Of a stretch of DNA of 64,000 nt, positions 47,411 to 56,493 are shown piece after piece (position 1 is the first letter of the stretch; the number at the start of each line of letters is the position of its first letter). This stretch comes from Desertivibrio insolitus. Its GTDB lineage: Bacteria; Actinomycetota; Actinomycetes; Actinomycetales; Microbacteriaceae. Made by a program: the position numbers and the translations under genes. The DNA lies in contig NZ_JAFIQW010000004.1 in NCBI RefSeq assembly GCF_017355965.1, positions 478,469 to 542,468 on the forward strand. The letters run 5' to 3'. Under the pieces are notes generated by a model, which worked only from the letters and a program-made list of their open reading frames with translations, was not told where the DNA came from and did no database searches.

Positions 47411-48025
47411 GTGGGCAGACCGAGCGCTCCCCTGCTCAGCGTCGACAAGATCGCGGATGCCGCGGTGCGGCTCATCGACCAGGGCGGCCCGTTCACGGTG
47501 CAGGCCGTCGCGCGGCAGCTGCACGTCTCCGCGCCCTCGCTGTACAACCACGTGCAGGGGCGCGACCACATCCTCGAGCTCGTGCGGGCGCGACTGGCGA
47601 GCCGGGCGGGGCTGGCCGCGGCCGAGGCATCCGACTGGGAGCAGGCCGTCGAGCTGTTCGTGCGGGCGCACCGGCGGCTGTTCGCAGGGCACCCGCGGCT
47701 GATCCCGCTGCTCGTCGGGCAAACGATCCGCGATCCCGGCGTGCTGCAGGCGTACGCGCACCTCGCCCGGGTGCTCGAGCGGGCGGGCTTCGCGCGCGAC
47801 GAGCTGCTCACCGTGATCTCGGTGCTCGACGCCTTCGCGCTCGGCTCCGCGCTCGACTCGGCGGCACCGGCCGAGGTGTGGCACAGCGACGACGAGGACT
47901 TCGCGGCCCTGCTCGCCGAGACGGCGGCGCCGAGGGCGGAGGCGGCGCTCGACGCGGGCATCGCGATCCTGCTCGACGGTCTCCGCGCGCGGCTACGCAC
48001 GGACCAGGAGCCGATCTCCGACTGA
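47411..48025 (+). CDS. TetR-type transcriptional regulator
   Basis: 204 residues. N-terminal HTH (LSVDKIADAAVRLIDQGGPFTVQAVARQLHVSAPSLYNHVQGRDHILELV), C-terminal TetR_C-like helical domain. GTG start with GGGGGG upstream; TAGGCT at 47377-47382 as -10. Likely controls the divergent MFS-amidohydrolase operon. Confidence 0.88.
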   Translation: MGRPSAPLLSVDKIADAAVRLIDQGGPFTVQAVARQLHVSAPSLYNHVQGRDHILELVRARLASRAGLAAAEASDWEQAVELFVRAHRRLFAGHPRLIPLLVGQTIRDPGVLQAYAHLARVLERAGFARDELLTVISVLDAFALGSALDSAAPAEVWHSDDEDFAALLAETAAPRAEAALDAGIAILLDGLRARLRTDQEPISD

Positions 48026-48032
48026 GGACGAA

Positions 48033-48680
48033 CTAGCGCCCGGCCGCGCCCGCCGTCGGTGCGGCCAGCGATCCGGGGCGCAGCCCGAGCATCGCCTCGA
48101 CCGCCTGCGTCGCGAGCGACACCTGCACCGCCGGGGCGCCCCAGTGCACGAGGGCGTGGGCGTTGAGCCCGTCGATCATCGCGAGGACATGCCAGGCGGT
48201 GTCGCCGGGGTCGTCGCAGCGGAAGACGCCCGCCGCCGTCCCCTCGGCGATGACGTCGCGGATCATCCGCTGCCAGTCGTCCATCTGCTCCCGCACGGCC
48301 GCGGCGAGGGCGTCGTTGCGGCGGCCGAGCGCCCATGCGTGCACCCACACCGACGTCACGTCGTGCCGGCTGCCGTCGAGCAGGGTTCCGAGCAGCAGCG
48401 AGAGCTTGCGCTGCGGGTCCCCCTCCTCGCCGAGCAGTTCGCGGAGCTCCGTGAGCTCGTCGGCGACGATGCCGGCGAAGGTCTCCGCCACCAGCGCGTC
48501 CATGCTGGCGACGTAGTGCGCGACGAGGGCGGGCGTCATCGCGGCCTCGGTCGCCACCGCCCGTTGGGTCACGGCGTCGAGGCCCTGACGCAGCGCGATC
48601 GCCCGCGCGGCGGCGGCGATCTCCACCCGCCGGCCGTCCGGGGTCTTGCGGGTGCGCGCGGGGCGTGGCGTTGACTGCAT
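48033..48680 (-). CDS. TetR-type regulator of the agmatine/putrescine genes (predicted)
   Basis: 215 residues. HTH region RVEIAAAARAIALRQGLDAVTQRAVATEAAMTPALVAHYVASMDALVAETF is BetI-like; the C-terminal domain is helical. ATG 48680 preferred to GTG 48683. Divergent from agmatine deiminase. The 18-bp palindrome at 48708-48725 lies between the two genes; a near copy occurs upstream of the uspA-permease operon, so this protein is the best candidate for controlling both. Its start overlaps the probable -35 of the deiminase promoter. Confidence 0.85.
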   Translation of the reverse strand: MQSTPRPARTRKTPDGRRVEIAAAARAIALRQGLDAVTQRAVATEAAMTPALVAHYVASMDALVAETFAGIVADELTELRELLGEEGDPQRKLSLLLGTLLDGSRHDVTSVWVHAWALGRRNDALAAAVREQMDDWQRMIRDVIAEGTAAGVFRCDDPGDTAWHVLAMIDGLNAHALVHWGAPAVQVSLATQAVEAMLGLRPGSLAAPTAGAAGR

Positions 48681-48700
48681 CACACGTCATTCTGTACTGT
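48671..48700 (+). promoter_or_regulatory. Promoter of the agmatine deiminase operon
   Basis: TTGACT (48671-48676) and TACTGT (48695-48700) with an 18-bp spacer, immediately upstream of the operator palindrome. Confidence 0.55.
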
Positions 48701-48707
48701 CGGCGCT

Positions 48708-48725
48708 GTTGATCAAGCGGTCAAC
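48708..48725. promoter_or_regulatory. Operator palindrome 1 of the predicted polyamine regulon
   Basis: GTTGATCAAGCGGTCAAC. Core TTGATCAAGCGGTCAA matches 56451-56466 (TTGATCACGCGATCAA) at 14 of 16 bases. Confidence 0.7.
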
Positions 48726-48745
48726 AACGCCACGGAAGGATGACG

Positions 48746-49786
48746 ATGACCTGGCGGATGCCCTCGGAGACAGCACTCCACGAACGGACGTGGATGGCGT
48801 TCCCCCGCGAGGGGCTGACCCTCGGCGAGACCCCCGCGGAGCGCGAGGAGTGCTACGCCGCGTGGACGGAGGTCGCGCTCGCGGTGGCCGAGTTCGAGCC
48901 CGTGAGCATGGTCGTCGACCCGACCGAGACCGAGCGCGCCCGCCGGATGCTCGGCACCGCGGTCGACCTTGTCGAGGCACCGCTCGACGAGTTCTGGATG
49001 CGGGACTTCGGCCCCACCTTCGTGCTCGACGACGAGCGGCCGGGCGTGCTCGGCGCCGTGGACTGGGTGTTCAACGGCTGGGGCGACAAGGACTGGGCCG
49101 AGTGGCGGGTGTCTGCGGGCATCGCTCGCGCCGTCGCCGATCTCGTCGGCGCCGAGCTCGTCGAGTCGCTGCTCGTCAACGAGGGCGGCGGCATCCACGT
49201 CGACGGCGAGGGCACCGTGCTCGTCACCGAGACCGTGCAGCTCGACCCCCGCCGCAACCCGTACGCGGACAAGTCGCGGGTCGAGGCCGAACTGCGTCGC
49301 ACCCTCGGTGCCACCCACGCCGTCTGGCTCCCCCGCGGACTAACCCGCGACTACGACGAATTCGGCACGAACGGCCACGTCGACATCGTCGCCACGATCC
49401 CCTCGCCCGGCCGGCTGCTGCTGCACACCCAGACCGACCCCGCACACCCGGACCACGCCGTGACCCGCGAGCTGCGCGGGCTGCTCTCCCGCCAGACGGA
49501 TGCCGCAGGTCGACCCTTCGAGATCGTCGAGCTGCCCGCGCCCGCGACCATCAGCGACGACGAGGGCTTCGTCGACTGGAGCTACGTCAACCACCTCGTC
49601 GTCAACGGCGGGGTGATCGCCTGCGGCTTCGGCGAGGAGAAGGCGGATGCCGACGCGCGCGCGATCCTCGCCGACGCGTACCCCGGCCGGCGCGTCGTGA
49701 CCGTCGATGCCCGCCCGATCTTCGCCCGCGGCGGCGGCATCCACTGCATCACGCAGCAGCAGCCGGCTCGGACGGAGGCAGCGTGA
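48746..49786 (+). CDS. aguA: Agmatine deiminase
   Basis: 346 residues. Converts agmatine to N-carbamoylputrescine and ammonia. PAD_porph family: catalytic Cys334 in GGGIHCITQQQP, with FWMRDFGPTF, NEGGGIHVDG and TNGHVDIVA giving the Asp, Glu and His residues. ATG 48746 is preferred to 48740 because GGAAGG then sits 6 nt upstream. GTGA overlap with the amidase. Confidence 0.94.
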   Translation: MTWRMPSETALHERTWMAFPREGLTLGETPAEREECYAAWTEVALAVAEFEPVSMVVDPTETERARRMLGTAVDLVEAPLDEFWMRDFGPTFVLDDERPGVLGAVDWVFNGWGDKDWAEWRVSAGIARAVADLVGAELVESLLVNEGGGIHVDGEGTVLVTETVQLDPRRNPYADKSRVEAELRRTLGATHAVWLPRGLTRDYDEFGTNGHVDIVATIPSPGRLLLHTQTDPAHPDHAVTRELRGLLSRQTDAAGRPFEIVELPAPATISDDEGFVDWSYVNHLVVNGGVIACGFGEEKADADARAILADAYPGRRVVTVDARPIFARGGGIHCITQQQPARTEAA

Positions 49787-51498
49787 TCGACGTCGTCGAA
49801 GCCTCCATCGCGGCCCTGCGGCGCGCCCTCGAGTCCGGCGAGGCGACGAGCGTCGAGCTCGTGCAAGCGTACCTCGACCGGATCGAGGCGTACGACGGCC
49901 CCGGCACCGCGACCAGACTCAACGCCGTCGTCGTCCGGAATCCTCAGGCGCTCGCGGAGGCTGCCGCCTCGGACGAGCGGCGGCGGCGCGGCGAGACGCG
50001 CGGACCGCTCGACGGGATCCCGTACACCGCGAAGGACAGCTATCTCGTCGCCGGCCTCACCGCCGCTGCCGGCAGTCCCGCCTTCGCTGACCTCGTCGCG
50101 CAGCGCGACGCCTTCACGATCGAGCGGCTCCGCGGCGCCGGCGCCATCTGCCTCGGACTGACCAACATGCCGCCCATGGCCAACGGCGGGATGCAGCGCG
50201 GCCTCTACGGGCGCGCCGAGAGCCCCTACTCCCCCGACCACCTCCCGGCGCCGTTCGCCTCGGGCTCGTCGAACGGCTCGGGTACCGCGACCGCGGCGAG
50301 CTTCGCGGCCTTCGGCCTCGGTGAGGAGACGTGGTCGAGCGGCCGGGGCCCCGCCTCCAACAGCGGCCTGTGCGCCTACACGCCGTCGTGGGGCGTCATC
50401 TCGCTTCGTGGCAACTGGCCGCTCGTGCCCACGATGGACGTCGTCGTGCCGCACACGCGCACGATGGCCGACCTTCTCGAGGTGCTCGACGTCATCGTCG
50501 CCGACGACCCCGAGAGCCGCGGCGACTTCTGGCGCGCACAACCCTGGATCCCGCTGCCCCGGGCATCCGAGCTGCGCCCGGCGAGCTACGCGGAACTCGC
50601 GAGCGACGACCGCGCACACGCCGAGCGTACCCTCGCGGGGCGGCGGTTCGGCGTTCCGCGGATGTACGTCAACGCGGATGCCGAGGCCGGCGTCGGCGCG
50701 ACCGGGATCGGCGGTCCGACGGGCCGGCGCATCGAGACGCGCGCCTCGGTGATCGAGTTGTGGGAGGCCGCGCGACGCGACCTCGAGGCCGCGGGCGCCA
50801 CCGTCGTCGAGGTCGACTTCCCCGCCGTCAGCAACTACGAGGGCGACCGCGCGGGGGCGCCCACCATCGCCACCCGAGGCCTGGTCCCGCCCGAGTACCT
50901 GCGCCGGGAGATCCTCGACCTCTCGGCCTGGGCCTGGGACGACTTCCTGCGCGCCAACGGCGACCCCGCTCTGCCCGACCTGACGGTCGTCGACGGCTCA
51001 CGCATCTTCCCGCACCCCGACGGCGCCCTGCCCGACCGCTACGACGGCTTCGACGACGACATCGCCGACTATCCCCGGCACGTGCGGGAGCACCCCGTCG
51101 CATCGCTCGAGGAGATCCCCGAGCTGCCCGCGGGGCTGGCCGGGCTCATCGCGACACGACGGGTCGACGTCGAGGACTGGATGGACGCGCTCGGTCTCGA
51201 CGCCGTGCTGTTCCCCGCGGTCGCCGATGTGGCGCCCGCGGACATGGACGTGAACGAGGCATCAGCCGACCTCGGCTGGCGCAACGGCGTGTGGGTGGCG
51301 AACGGCAACCTCGCGATCCGCCACCTCGGCATCCCGACGGTCACCGTGCCGATGGGCACGATGTCCGACACCGGGATGCCGGTCGGGCTGACGTTCGCGG
51401 GACGCGGCTACGACGACAACCGGCTGCTCGCGATCGGCGCCGCCTTCGAGTCGCTCGCGCCTCGGCGCACCGAGCCGGGCCGCACGCCCCGCCTCTGA
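49783..51498 (+). CDS. Amidase-signature enzyme coupled to agmatine deiminase
   Basis: 571 residues. Amidase signature family: Lys in GIPYTAKDSYL, Ser-rich block FASGSSNGSGTATAASFAAFGLG and the EETWSSGRGPASNSGL segment holding the catalytic Ser (shifted from the usual GGSIR). Several Asp-rich insertions. Overlaps agmatine deiminase by GTGA, so likely acts on its product, N-carbamoylputrescine; the usual enzyme for this, AguB, is a nitrilase-type protein and is absent here. Other amide substrates are possible. Confidence 0.82.
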   Translation: MIDVVEASIAALRRALESGEATSVELVQAYLDRIEAYDGPGTATRLNAVVVRNPQALAEAAASDERRRRGETRGPLDGIPYTAKDSYLVAGLTAAAGSPAFADLVAQRDAFTIERLRGAGAICLGLTNMPPMANGGMQRGLYGRAESPYSPDHLPAPFASGSSNGSGTATAASFAAFGLGEETWSSGRGPASNSGLCAYTPSWGVISLRGNWPLVPTMDVVVPHTRTMADLLEVLDVIVADDPESRGDFWRAQPWIPLPRASELRPASYAELASDDRAHAERTLAGRRFGVPRMYVNADAEAGVGATGIGGPTGRRIETRASVIELWEAARRDLEAAGATVVEVDFPAVSNYEGDRAGAPTIATRGLVPPEYLRREILDLSAWAWDDFLRANGDPALPDLTVVDGSRIFPHPDGALPDRYDGFDDDIADYPRHVREHPVASLEEIPELPAGLAGLIATRRVDVEDWMDALGLDAVLFPAVADVAPADMDVNEASADLGWRNGVWVANGNLAIRHLGIPTVTVPMGTMSDTGMPVGLTFAGRGYDDNRLLAIGAAFESLAPRRTEPGRTPRL

Positions 51499-51524
51499 CT
51501 GGCCGGTGCGGTCGGGCGCGGGAC

Positions 51525-53036
51525 TCAGTCCCGCGCGCGCCGCAGCAGCGTCAGGGTCAGCACGACCGCGACGGCCATGAGCGCGGCGCCGACGCCGGAG
51601 GTGATGACGACCCCGGCGTCGAAGGCGTGCCGGGCCGACTCCGTGAGCGCGGCGGCGAGGTCGGCGGGCAGCTCTCGCGCGACCTGCAGTGCGCCCGCTA
51701 GGGTCTCGCGCGCGGCATCCGCCTCGCTCGCGGCGACGCCCGCTGGCACGTCGAGCTGAGCGCGGTAGGTGGCGGTCAGCACGCCGCCGAGCACGGAGGT
51801 GCCGATCACGGCGCCCGCCTCGTACGCGGTCTCGGAGATCGCCGAGGCCGCGCCCGCCTTCGCGGCCGGGGCGCTGGAGACGATCATGTCGTTCGACAGC
51901 GTCTGCGCCGCGCCGTCGCCGATCGACAGGATGGCGAAGGCGACCATCAGGAGGAGCAGGGTCGCCTCCGTACCCGCGACCGCGATGAGTGCGAACGCCA
52001 CGGCGGAGAGCACGAGGCCGCCCGCCATGACGACGGCCGGGCGCACCCGGCGCACGAGCCGCACGGCCAGCAGGCCTGCGACGACCATGCCGACGGTGCC
52101 CGGCACGAGCACGAGCCCCGCCTGCAGGGGCGAGAGCCCCTCGACGAGCTGCAGGTGCTGCGGCAGGTAGTAGAGCAGCCCCACGAGCGAGACTACGGAC
52201 ACGAGGTTGACGAGCACGGAGCCGGTGAAGGCGGGGACCGTGAACAGCCGCACGTCGAGCATGGGAGTGGGCACACGGAGCATCCGGCGCACGAAGGCCG
52301 CACCCGCGGCGACGCCGACGAGTGCCGCGATGATCGCGACGGTGTCGACCCCGTGCGTCGCGACGTGCTTGATCGCGAAGACGATCGGGGCGAGCGTCAG
52401 CATCGACAGCAGGATGCCGACGGGATCGATCGGCCCGGGAGCGGGGTCCTTCGACTCCTTGATCAGCCACGGCGCGAGCAGGAACAGCGGCAGCAGCACC
52501 GGCACGGCGATCAGGAAGACGGCACCCCAGGGCGCGTGCTCGAGCAGCAGCCCGCCCGCGATGGGGCCGATGGCGGAGCCCGCGGCGAAGCCGGTCGCCC
52601 AGATCGCGATCGCAAGGCGGCGCTCGGAGCGGTCCTCGAACATGCCTCGGATCAGCGACAGCGTGCAGGGCATGAGGGCGGCACCGAAGACGCCGAGCAG
52701 CAGGCGGGCGAGCACGAGCATCTCCGCGCTCGTGGAGAACGCGGCCAGCACGGACACGGCGGCGAACCCGGCCGAGCCGATGAGGAGGAGCCGCCGCCGG
52801 CCGATGCGGTCGCCGAGCGAACCCATGGCGACGAGCAGCCCCGAGAGGGCGAGCGGGTAGATGTCGATGATCCACAGCTGCATCGCGGCGCTCGGCCGTA
52901 GCTCGAGCGCGATCTGCGGCAGCGCGAAGCTCAGCACCGTGTTGTCGACGGAGACCAGCAGCACGGGGAGCATGAGGACGGCGAGCCCGGCCCAGGCGCG
53001 GGTGGTCGCCTTCGGAGGAAGGAGTGCGGTGGTCAT
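51525..53036 (-). CDS. MFS efflux transporter, DHA2 (14-span) type
   Basis: 503 residues. Fourteen hydrophobic spans. Motif A loop GDRIGRRRLLLIG, motif C-like GFAAGSAIGPIAGGLLLE, and early VDNTVLSFALPQIA typical of QacA/LfrA drug pumps. Divergent from a small TetR gene with a perfect operator between. Confidence 0.9.
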   Translation of the reverse strand: MTTALLPPKATTRAWAGLAVLMLPVLLVSVDNTVLSFALPQIALELRPSAAMQLWIIDIYPLALSGLLVAMGSLGDRIGRRRLLLIGSAGFAAVSVLAAFSTSAEMLVLARLLLGVFGAALMPCTLSLIRGMFEDRSERRLAIAIWATGFAAGSAIGPIAGGLLLEHAPWGAVFLIAVPVLLPLFLLAPWLIKESKDPAPGPIDPVGILLSMLTLAPIVFAIKHVATHGVDTVAIIAALVGVAAGAAFVRRMLRVPTPMLDVRLFTVPAFTGSVLVNLVSVVSLVGLLYYLPQHLQLVEGLSPLQAGLVLVPGTVGMVVAGLLAVRLVRRVRPAVVMAGGLVLSAVAFALIAVAGTEATLLLLMVAFAILSIGDGAAQTLSNDMIVSSAPAAKAGAASAISETAYEAGAVIGTSVLGGVLTATYRAQLDVPAGVAASEADAARETLAGALQVARELPADLAAALTESARHAFDAGVVITSGVGAALMAVAVVLTLTLLRRARD

Positions 53037-53046
53037 CCCGGTACTA

Positions 53047-53062
53047 TACCGTCTGGACGGTA
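53047..53062. promoter_or_regulatory. TetR operator of the efflux cassette
   Basis: TACCGTCTGGACGGTA: perfect 7-bp arms, 2-bp centre, between the MFS start (53036) and TetR start (53083). Confidence 0.8.
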
Positions 53063-53070
53063 CAGCCGAC

Positions 53071-53076
53071 TAGGGT
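53071..53076 (+). promoter_or_regulatory. -10 element of the efflux tetR (leaderless)
   Basis: TAGGGT ends 6 nt before ATG 53083. Confidence 0.5.
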
Positions 53077-53082
53077 GAGCAC

Positions 53083-53622
53083 ATGTCCTCTGCTCGAGAC
53101 CGCATCCTCGACGCTTATGAACGGCAGATCCTCGCCGGCGGCGAACGCGGCACGACCCTCGACGCCGTCGCGGCCGATGCCGGCGTCTCGAAGGGCGGGC
53201 TGCTCTATCACTTCAGCTCGAAGGATTCCCTGCGCTCCAGCCTGCTCGAACGTCTCGTCGAGCGCTCGCAAATCGACGCTGCCGAGATGCCGCAGCTGCC
53301 GGAGGACGCCGTCCGGCTGTTCGTCGAGTCGAGCGCGGACACCGCCGACCAGCTCCACTCGACCTTCCTCGCCTCTCAGACGCTCGCCCGCAACGGCCAC
53401 GCGGATGCCGCGGAGGCGATCCGCACCGTCGAGCAGGGCTGGTACGACCGCCTCGCGGAGGCGACCGGCGACCCGCTCGTCGCCCGGATGGCGCAGCTGA
53501 TCGGCGACGGCATCTACGACAACGCGGCGATCGATCCCGGTGGCGACGGCTTCACGCTGACCCCGTCCGCCGAGGAGCGCGAGGCGATCACCGAGGCGCT
53601 GATCTCGCTGCTCGACCGCTGA
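53083..53622 (+). CDS. TetR-type repressor of the efflux pump
   Basis: 179 residues. HTH: RDRILDAYERQILAGGERGTTLDAVAADAGVSKGGLLYHFSSKDSLRSSLLERL, highly typical TetR. Short C-terminal ligand domain. Divergent to the MFS gene, palindrome between. Confidence 0.9.
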   Translation: MSSARDRILDAYERQILAGGERGTTLDAVAADAGVSKGGLLYHFSSKDSLRSSLLERLVERSQIDAAEMPQLPEDAVRLFVESSADTADQLHSTFLASQTLARNGHADAAEAIRTVEQGWYDRLAEATGDPLVARMAQLIGDGIYDNAAIDPGGDGFTLTPSAEEREAITEALISLLDR

Positions 53623-53664
53623 GCGGAGCCCGAAGCGCGCGGGTGGAGAGCGCGGGACGACGGA

Positions 53665-53698
53665 AGCGGCGGCCCGGACCAGGGTCCGAACCGCCGCT
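53665..53698. terminator. Bidirectional terminator between tetR and the APC permease
   Basis: AGCGGCGG/CCGCCGCT with inner CGGACC/GGTCCG, in a convergent gap. Confidence 0.7.
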
Positions 53699-53715
53699 CC
53701 GCGCCTAGCCACCGG

Positions 53716-55305
53716 TCACTCCGTGGTGGTCTCCCGCTCCGCCGCGGCCGTCGAGAGCGTCTCCCCGCGGAAGAACGCGGGCGACTTCACGGCCTGCACG
53801 ACCATCAGCACGACGCCGAGCGCGAGGATGCCGACGCTCGCGACGAACACGAGGCCGATGCCGTCCTCGGCCATGCCGTCAGCGCCGACCCGCGTCGTGA
53901 AGATCGCCGACCCCGACCCGAACGCGGGGTCGATCGAGTCGATCGCCGTCTTCGCGAAGAGCGCGAGCAGCGCCACTCCCCCGACGAGCGGCAGCAGGAA
54001 GCGCGTGAGAGCCGTGCGGACGTTGACGAACCACGTGCGGCGGAAGTACCAGACGGCCGCGACGCCCGTGAGCCCGTAGTAGAAGCACACCATGAGGCCG
54101 AGGGCACTGATCGTGTCCCACAGCGCGTTCTCCGAGAGCAGGCGCATGCCCGCGTAGAGCACCGTCGCCGTGACCGCCGCGGCGAGCGTCGCCACCGAGG
54201 GGGACTTGAAGCGCGGGCTGATGCGCGAGAAGACATCCGGGATCGCGCGGTAGTAACCCATCGCGAGGATCGTGCGCGACGGGGAGATCATCGTCGACTG
54301 CAGCGACGCCGCCGAGCTCAGCAGGATCGCGATCGACATGAGGATCGCGAACGGCCCCATGATCGGCGCCGACAGCACGGCGAAGATCGACTCCTGGTTG
54401 TCGGGGTTGCCCGCGCCGAGGCCGGTCTCGCCGACGCCGGCGTAGGCGAGCGTGGCGATCGTCACGGCGAGGTAGACCGCCATGATCACGAAGATCGTGA
54501 GGATGGCGGCGCGTCCCGGCGTGCGCTTGGGGTCCTTCGCCTCCTCGTTCATCGTCACGACGACGTCCCAGCCCCAGAACAGGAAGATCGCGAGCGAGAC
54601 GCCGGCGGAGAGCGCCGTCACGCTCGAGGCCGCGAGAGGGTCGAACCAGGCGAGCGTGACCGGCTGAGGGTCGTAGCCGCCGCCCTGCGCCACGGTCACG
54701 AGCGCGGCGACGACGTACCAGCCGAGCGCGAGCAGCTGGAAGGCGACGAGCCCGACCTGCACCTTCTGCGTCGCCTCGACGCCCCGGTAGCTGATCCACG
54801 CGGCGACGGCGGTGAAGACGCCGGTCACGAGCAGGTTCAGCCAGAGGATCCCCGTGAGGTCGGCGATCGCCGGGTCGCCGAGCACCTGCGCGAGCAGGAT
54901 GAAGGTGAAGTCGACCGCGACGGCGGCGAGGTTCGACAGCACCAGGATCGTCGAGGCGACGAGCCCCCAGCCGGCCATCCAGCCGATCCAGGGACCGAAC
55001 GCCCGCGTCGCCCACGTGAAGCTCGTGCCGGAATCGGGCATCTCGCTGTTGAGCTCGCGGTAGCCGAAGAGCACGAAGAGCATCGGCACGAAGCCGATGA
55101 GGAGCACCGCGGGCACCTGCACGCCGACCTCGGCGACCACCGGTCCGAGGCCCGAGGTGAGCGTGTAGGCGGGCGCGATGCTCGACACCCCGACGATGAC
55201 GCTGCCGAGCACCCCGACCTTGGCGACGCTGAGTCCCTTGGCGTGGAAGCCTCGGTCGTCGCGCCGCCCCGTGCGGGTCACTCGCTGGTCGGTCTGACTT
55301 GTCAC
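53716..55305 (-). CDS. APC superfamily amino acid/amine permease
   Basis: 529 residues, about twelve membrane spans. N-terminal SVAKVGVLGSVIVGVSSIAPAYTL, and GTSFTWATRAFGPWIGWMAGW is the APC signature. Closest family look is the putrescine/amino-acid permeases. GTG 55305 is supported by AAGGAG 5 nt upstream. It follows the uspA gene by 46 bp, one operon under operator 2. Polyamine or GABA uptake is inferred from context. Confidence 0.88.
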   Translation of the reverse strand: MTSQTDQRVTRTGRRDDRGFHAKGLSVAKVGVLGSVIVGVSSIAPAYTLTSGLGPVVAEVGVQVPAVLLIGFVPMLFVLFGYRELNSEMPDSGTSFTWATRAFGPWIGWMAGWGLVASTILVLSNLAAVAVDFTFILLAQVLGDPAIADLTGILWLNLLVTGVFTAVAAWISYRGVEATQKVQVGLVAFQLLALGWYVVAALVTVAQGGGYDPQPVTLAWFDPLAASSVTALSAGVSLAIFLFWGWDVVVTMNEEAKDPKRTPGRAAILTIFVIMAVYLAVTIATLAYAGVGETGLGAGNPDNQESIFAVLSAPIMGPFAILMSIAILLSSAASLQSTMISPSRTILAMGYYRAIPDVFSRISPRFKSPSVATLAAAVTATVLYAGMRLLSENALWDTISALGLMVCFYYGLTGVAAVWYFRRTWFVNVRTALTRFLLPLVGGVALLALFAKTAIDSIDPAFGSGSAIFTTRVGADGMAEDGIGLVFVASVGILALGVVLMVVQAVKSPAFFRGETLSTAAAERETTTE

Positions 55306-55351
55306 ACTGGCTCCTTTGCCATCGATGTTCTCCTCGGGCTCCCGCTGCGCG

Positions 55352-56266
55352 TCACGCGGCGGGAGAGGTCTGGCTCGCCGCCTGATAGTCGCGCGGCACG
55401 ACGACGACCGCGGCCGGGATGCGGCGCAGCAGGCGCTGGGCCGTGCCGCCGATGAAGACCCGTCCGCGCGGCGCGAGACGGCTCGAGCCCACGAGGGCGA
55501 CCTCTCCGTCGAGCCACGTCGTGCGGCCGATCGCATCGTCGAGGTCGGCGCCGGTGACGGCGGCGACCTCCGAGCCGTCGGCGGTGAGCAGCTCCTCGGC
55601 GCGCTCGCCGAGGGCGAGGCCGCCGAACCGCTCGGCCTGACGTACGAGTTCGTCGCGCACCTCGCCGCCCTCGGGCTGACCGGGCAGCAGCGTCAGCAGC
55701 CGCAGAGGCACCGCGCGCCGGTCGGCCGCCTCGACGGCCGTGCCGATGACGGCGGATGCCCCGGGGCGCGTGCCGTACACCGCCGTCAGCCGCGGCGGCG
55801 CGTCGGTCGAGTCGAAGCCGGCGGGAGCGAGCGCGACGGGAACGGGCGACGAGTGCAGGAGCGCGCTCAGCGTCGTGCCGAGCGCGAAGCGCTGCAGCAG
55901 CGGGTTCGAACGAGCGCCGACGACGATCGCGCTCGCGTCGTGCTCCTCGGCCGCCTCGAGCAGCCCGCGGGCCTCCGACTCGGCGGCGCGCACCTCGCTG
56001 CGGGCCGACACGTCCTCGGGCACCCGATCGAGTGCCTCCCGCTGCCACTGCTCGAGTCGCTCCCGCACGATCGGGTCGTGCACGTGGCGGGGCGAGGGAC
56101 CACCGCCGTAGGGCGACGGCTCCGGCACGACGAGCGTGACGACGAGTTCAGCCTGCGCTCCGCGGGCGAGGCTGATGCCGAGCGCGAGGGCCTCGGCGCC
56201 CCTGGCATCAGCGACGTACCCGACGACGAAGCGCTGCCGGCCGTACAGGTTCTCGACCTGGTCCAC
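55352..56266 (-). CDS. Tandem universal stress protein
   Basis: 304 residues with two Usp domains (about 13-145 and 155-300). The first ends with a nucleotide-binding-like AIVVGARSNPLLQRFALGTTLSALLHSSPVPV, the second with EVALVGSSRLAPRGRVFIGGTAQRLLRRIPAAVVVVP. GTG 56266 is chosen from AAGGAAGG 8 nt upstream; an ATG at 56290 is an alternative. First gene before the APC permease. Confidence 0.88.
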   Translation of the reverse strand: MDQVENLYGRQRFVVGYVADARGAEALALGISLARGAQAELVVTLVVPEPSPYGGGPSPRHVHDPIVRERLEQWQREALDRVPEDVSARSEVRAAESEARGLLEAAEEHDASAIVVGARSNPLLQRFALGTTLSALLHSSPVPVALAPAGFDSTDAPPRLTAVYGTRPGASAVIGTAVEAADRRAVPLRLLTLLPGQPEGGEVRDELVRQAERFGGLALGERAEELLTADGSEVAAVTGADLDDAIGRTTWLDGEVALVGSSRLAPRGRVFIGGTAQRLLRRIPAAVVVVPRDYQAASQTSPAA

Positions 56267-56450
56267 AGGCGTGTTCCTTCCTTGCGGCATGCCGGCGACA
56301 GCGCCGGACGCGCGCGACGATCCCACCGCTCGTGCGGCGGCGACGACTACCGACGGAGCCCCGGTGGCTCCGCGTCGGACCCGCGGACGGCGCCGCGACG
56401 GTCACCGCGTCGTGACTGCGCTTCGCCGAGCAGGTCCATGAACGCGATTG

Positions 56451-56466
56451 TTGATCACGCGATCAA
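56451..56466. promoter_or_regulatory. Operator palindrome 2 of the predicted polyamine regulon
   Basis: TTGATCACGCGATCAA: perfect TTGATC/GATCAA arms, in the uspA upstream region. Near copy of 48709-48724. Confidence 0.7.
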
Positions 56467-56493
56467 AAAGTGCAAACGCGGACGCCTCGGCGG

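Noticed and set aside
48646..51498. 950-residue fusion of deiminase region and amidase
   Set aside because: The first part is an out-of-frame shadow of aguA; the amidase begins at GTG 49783.
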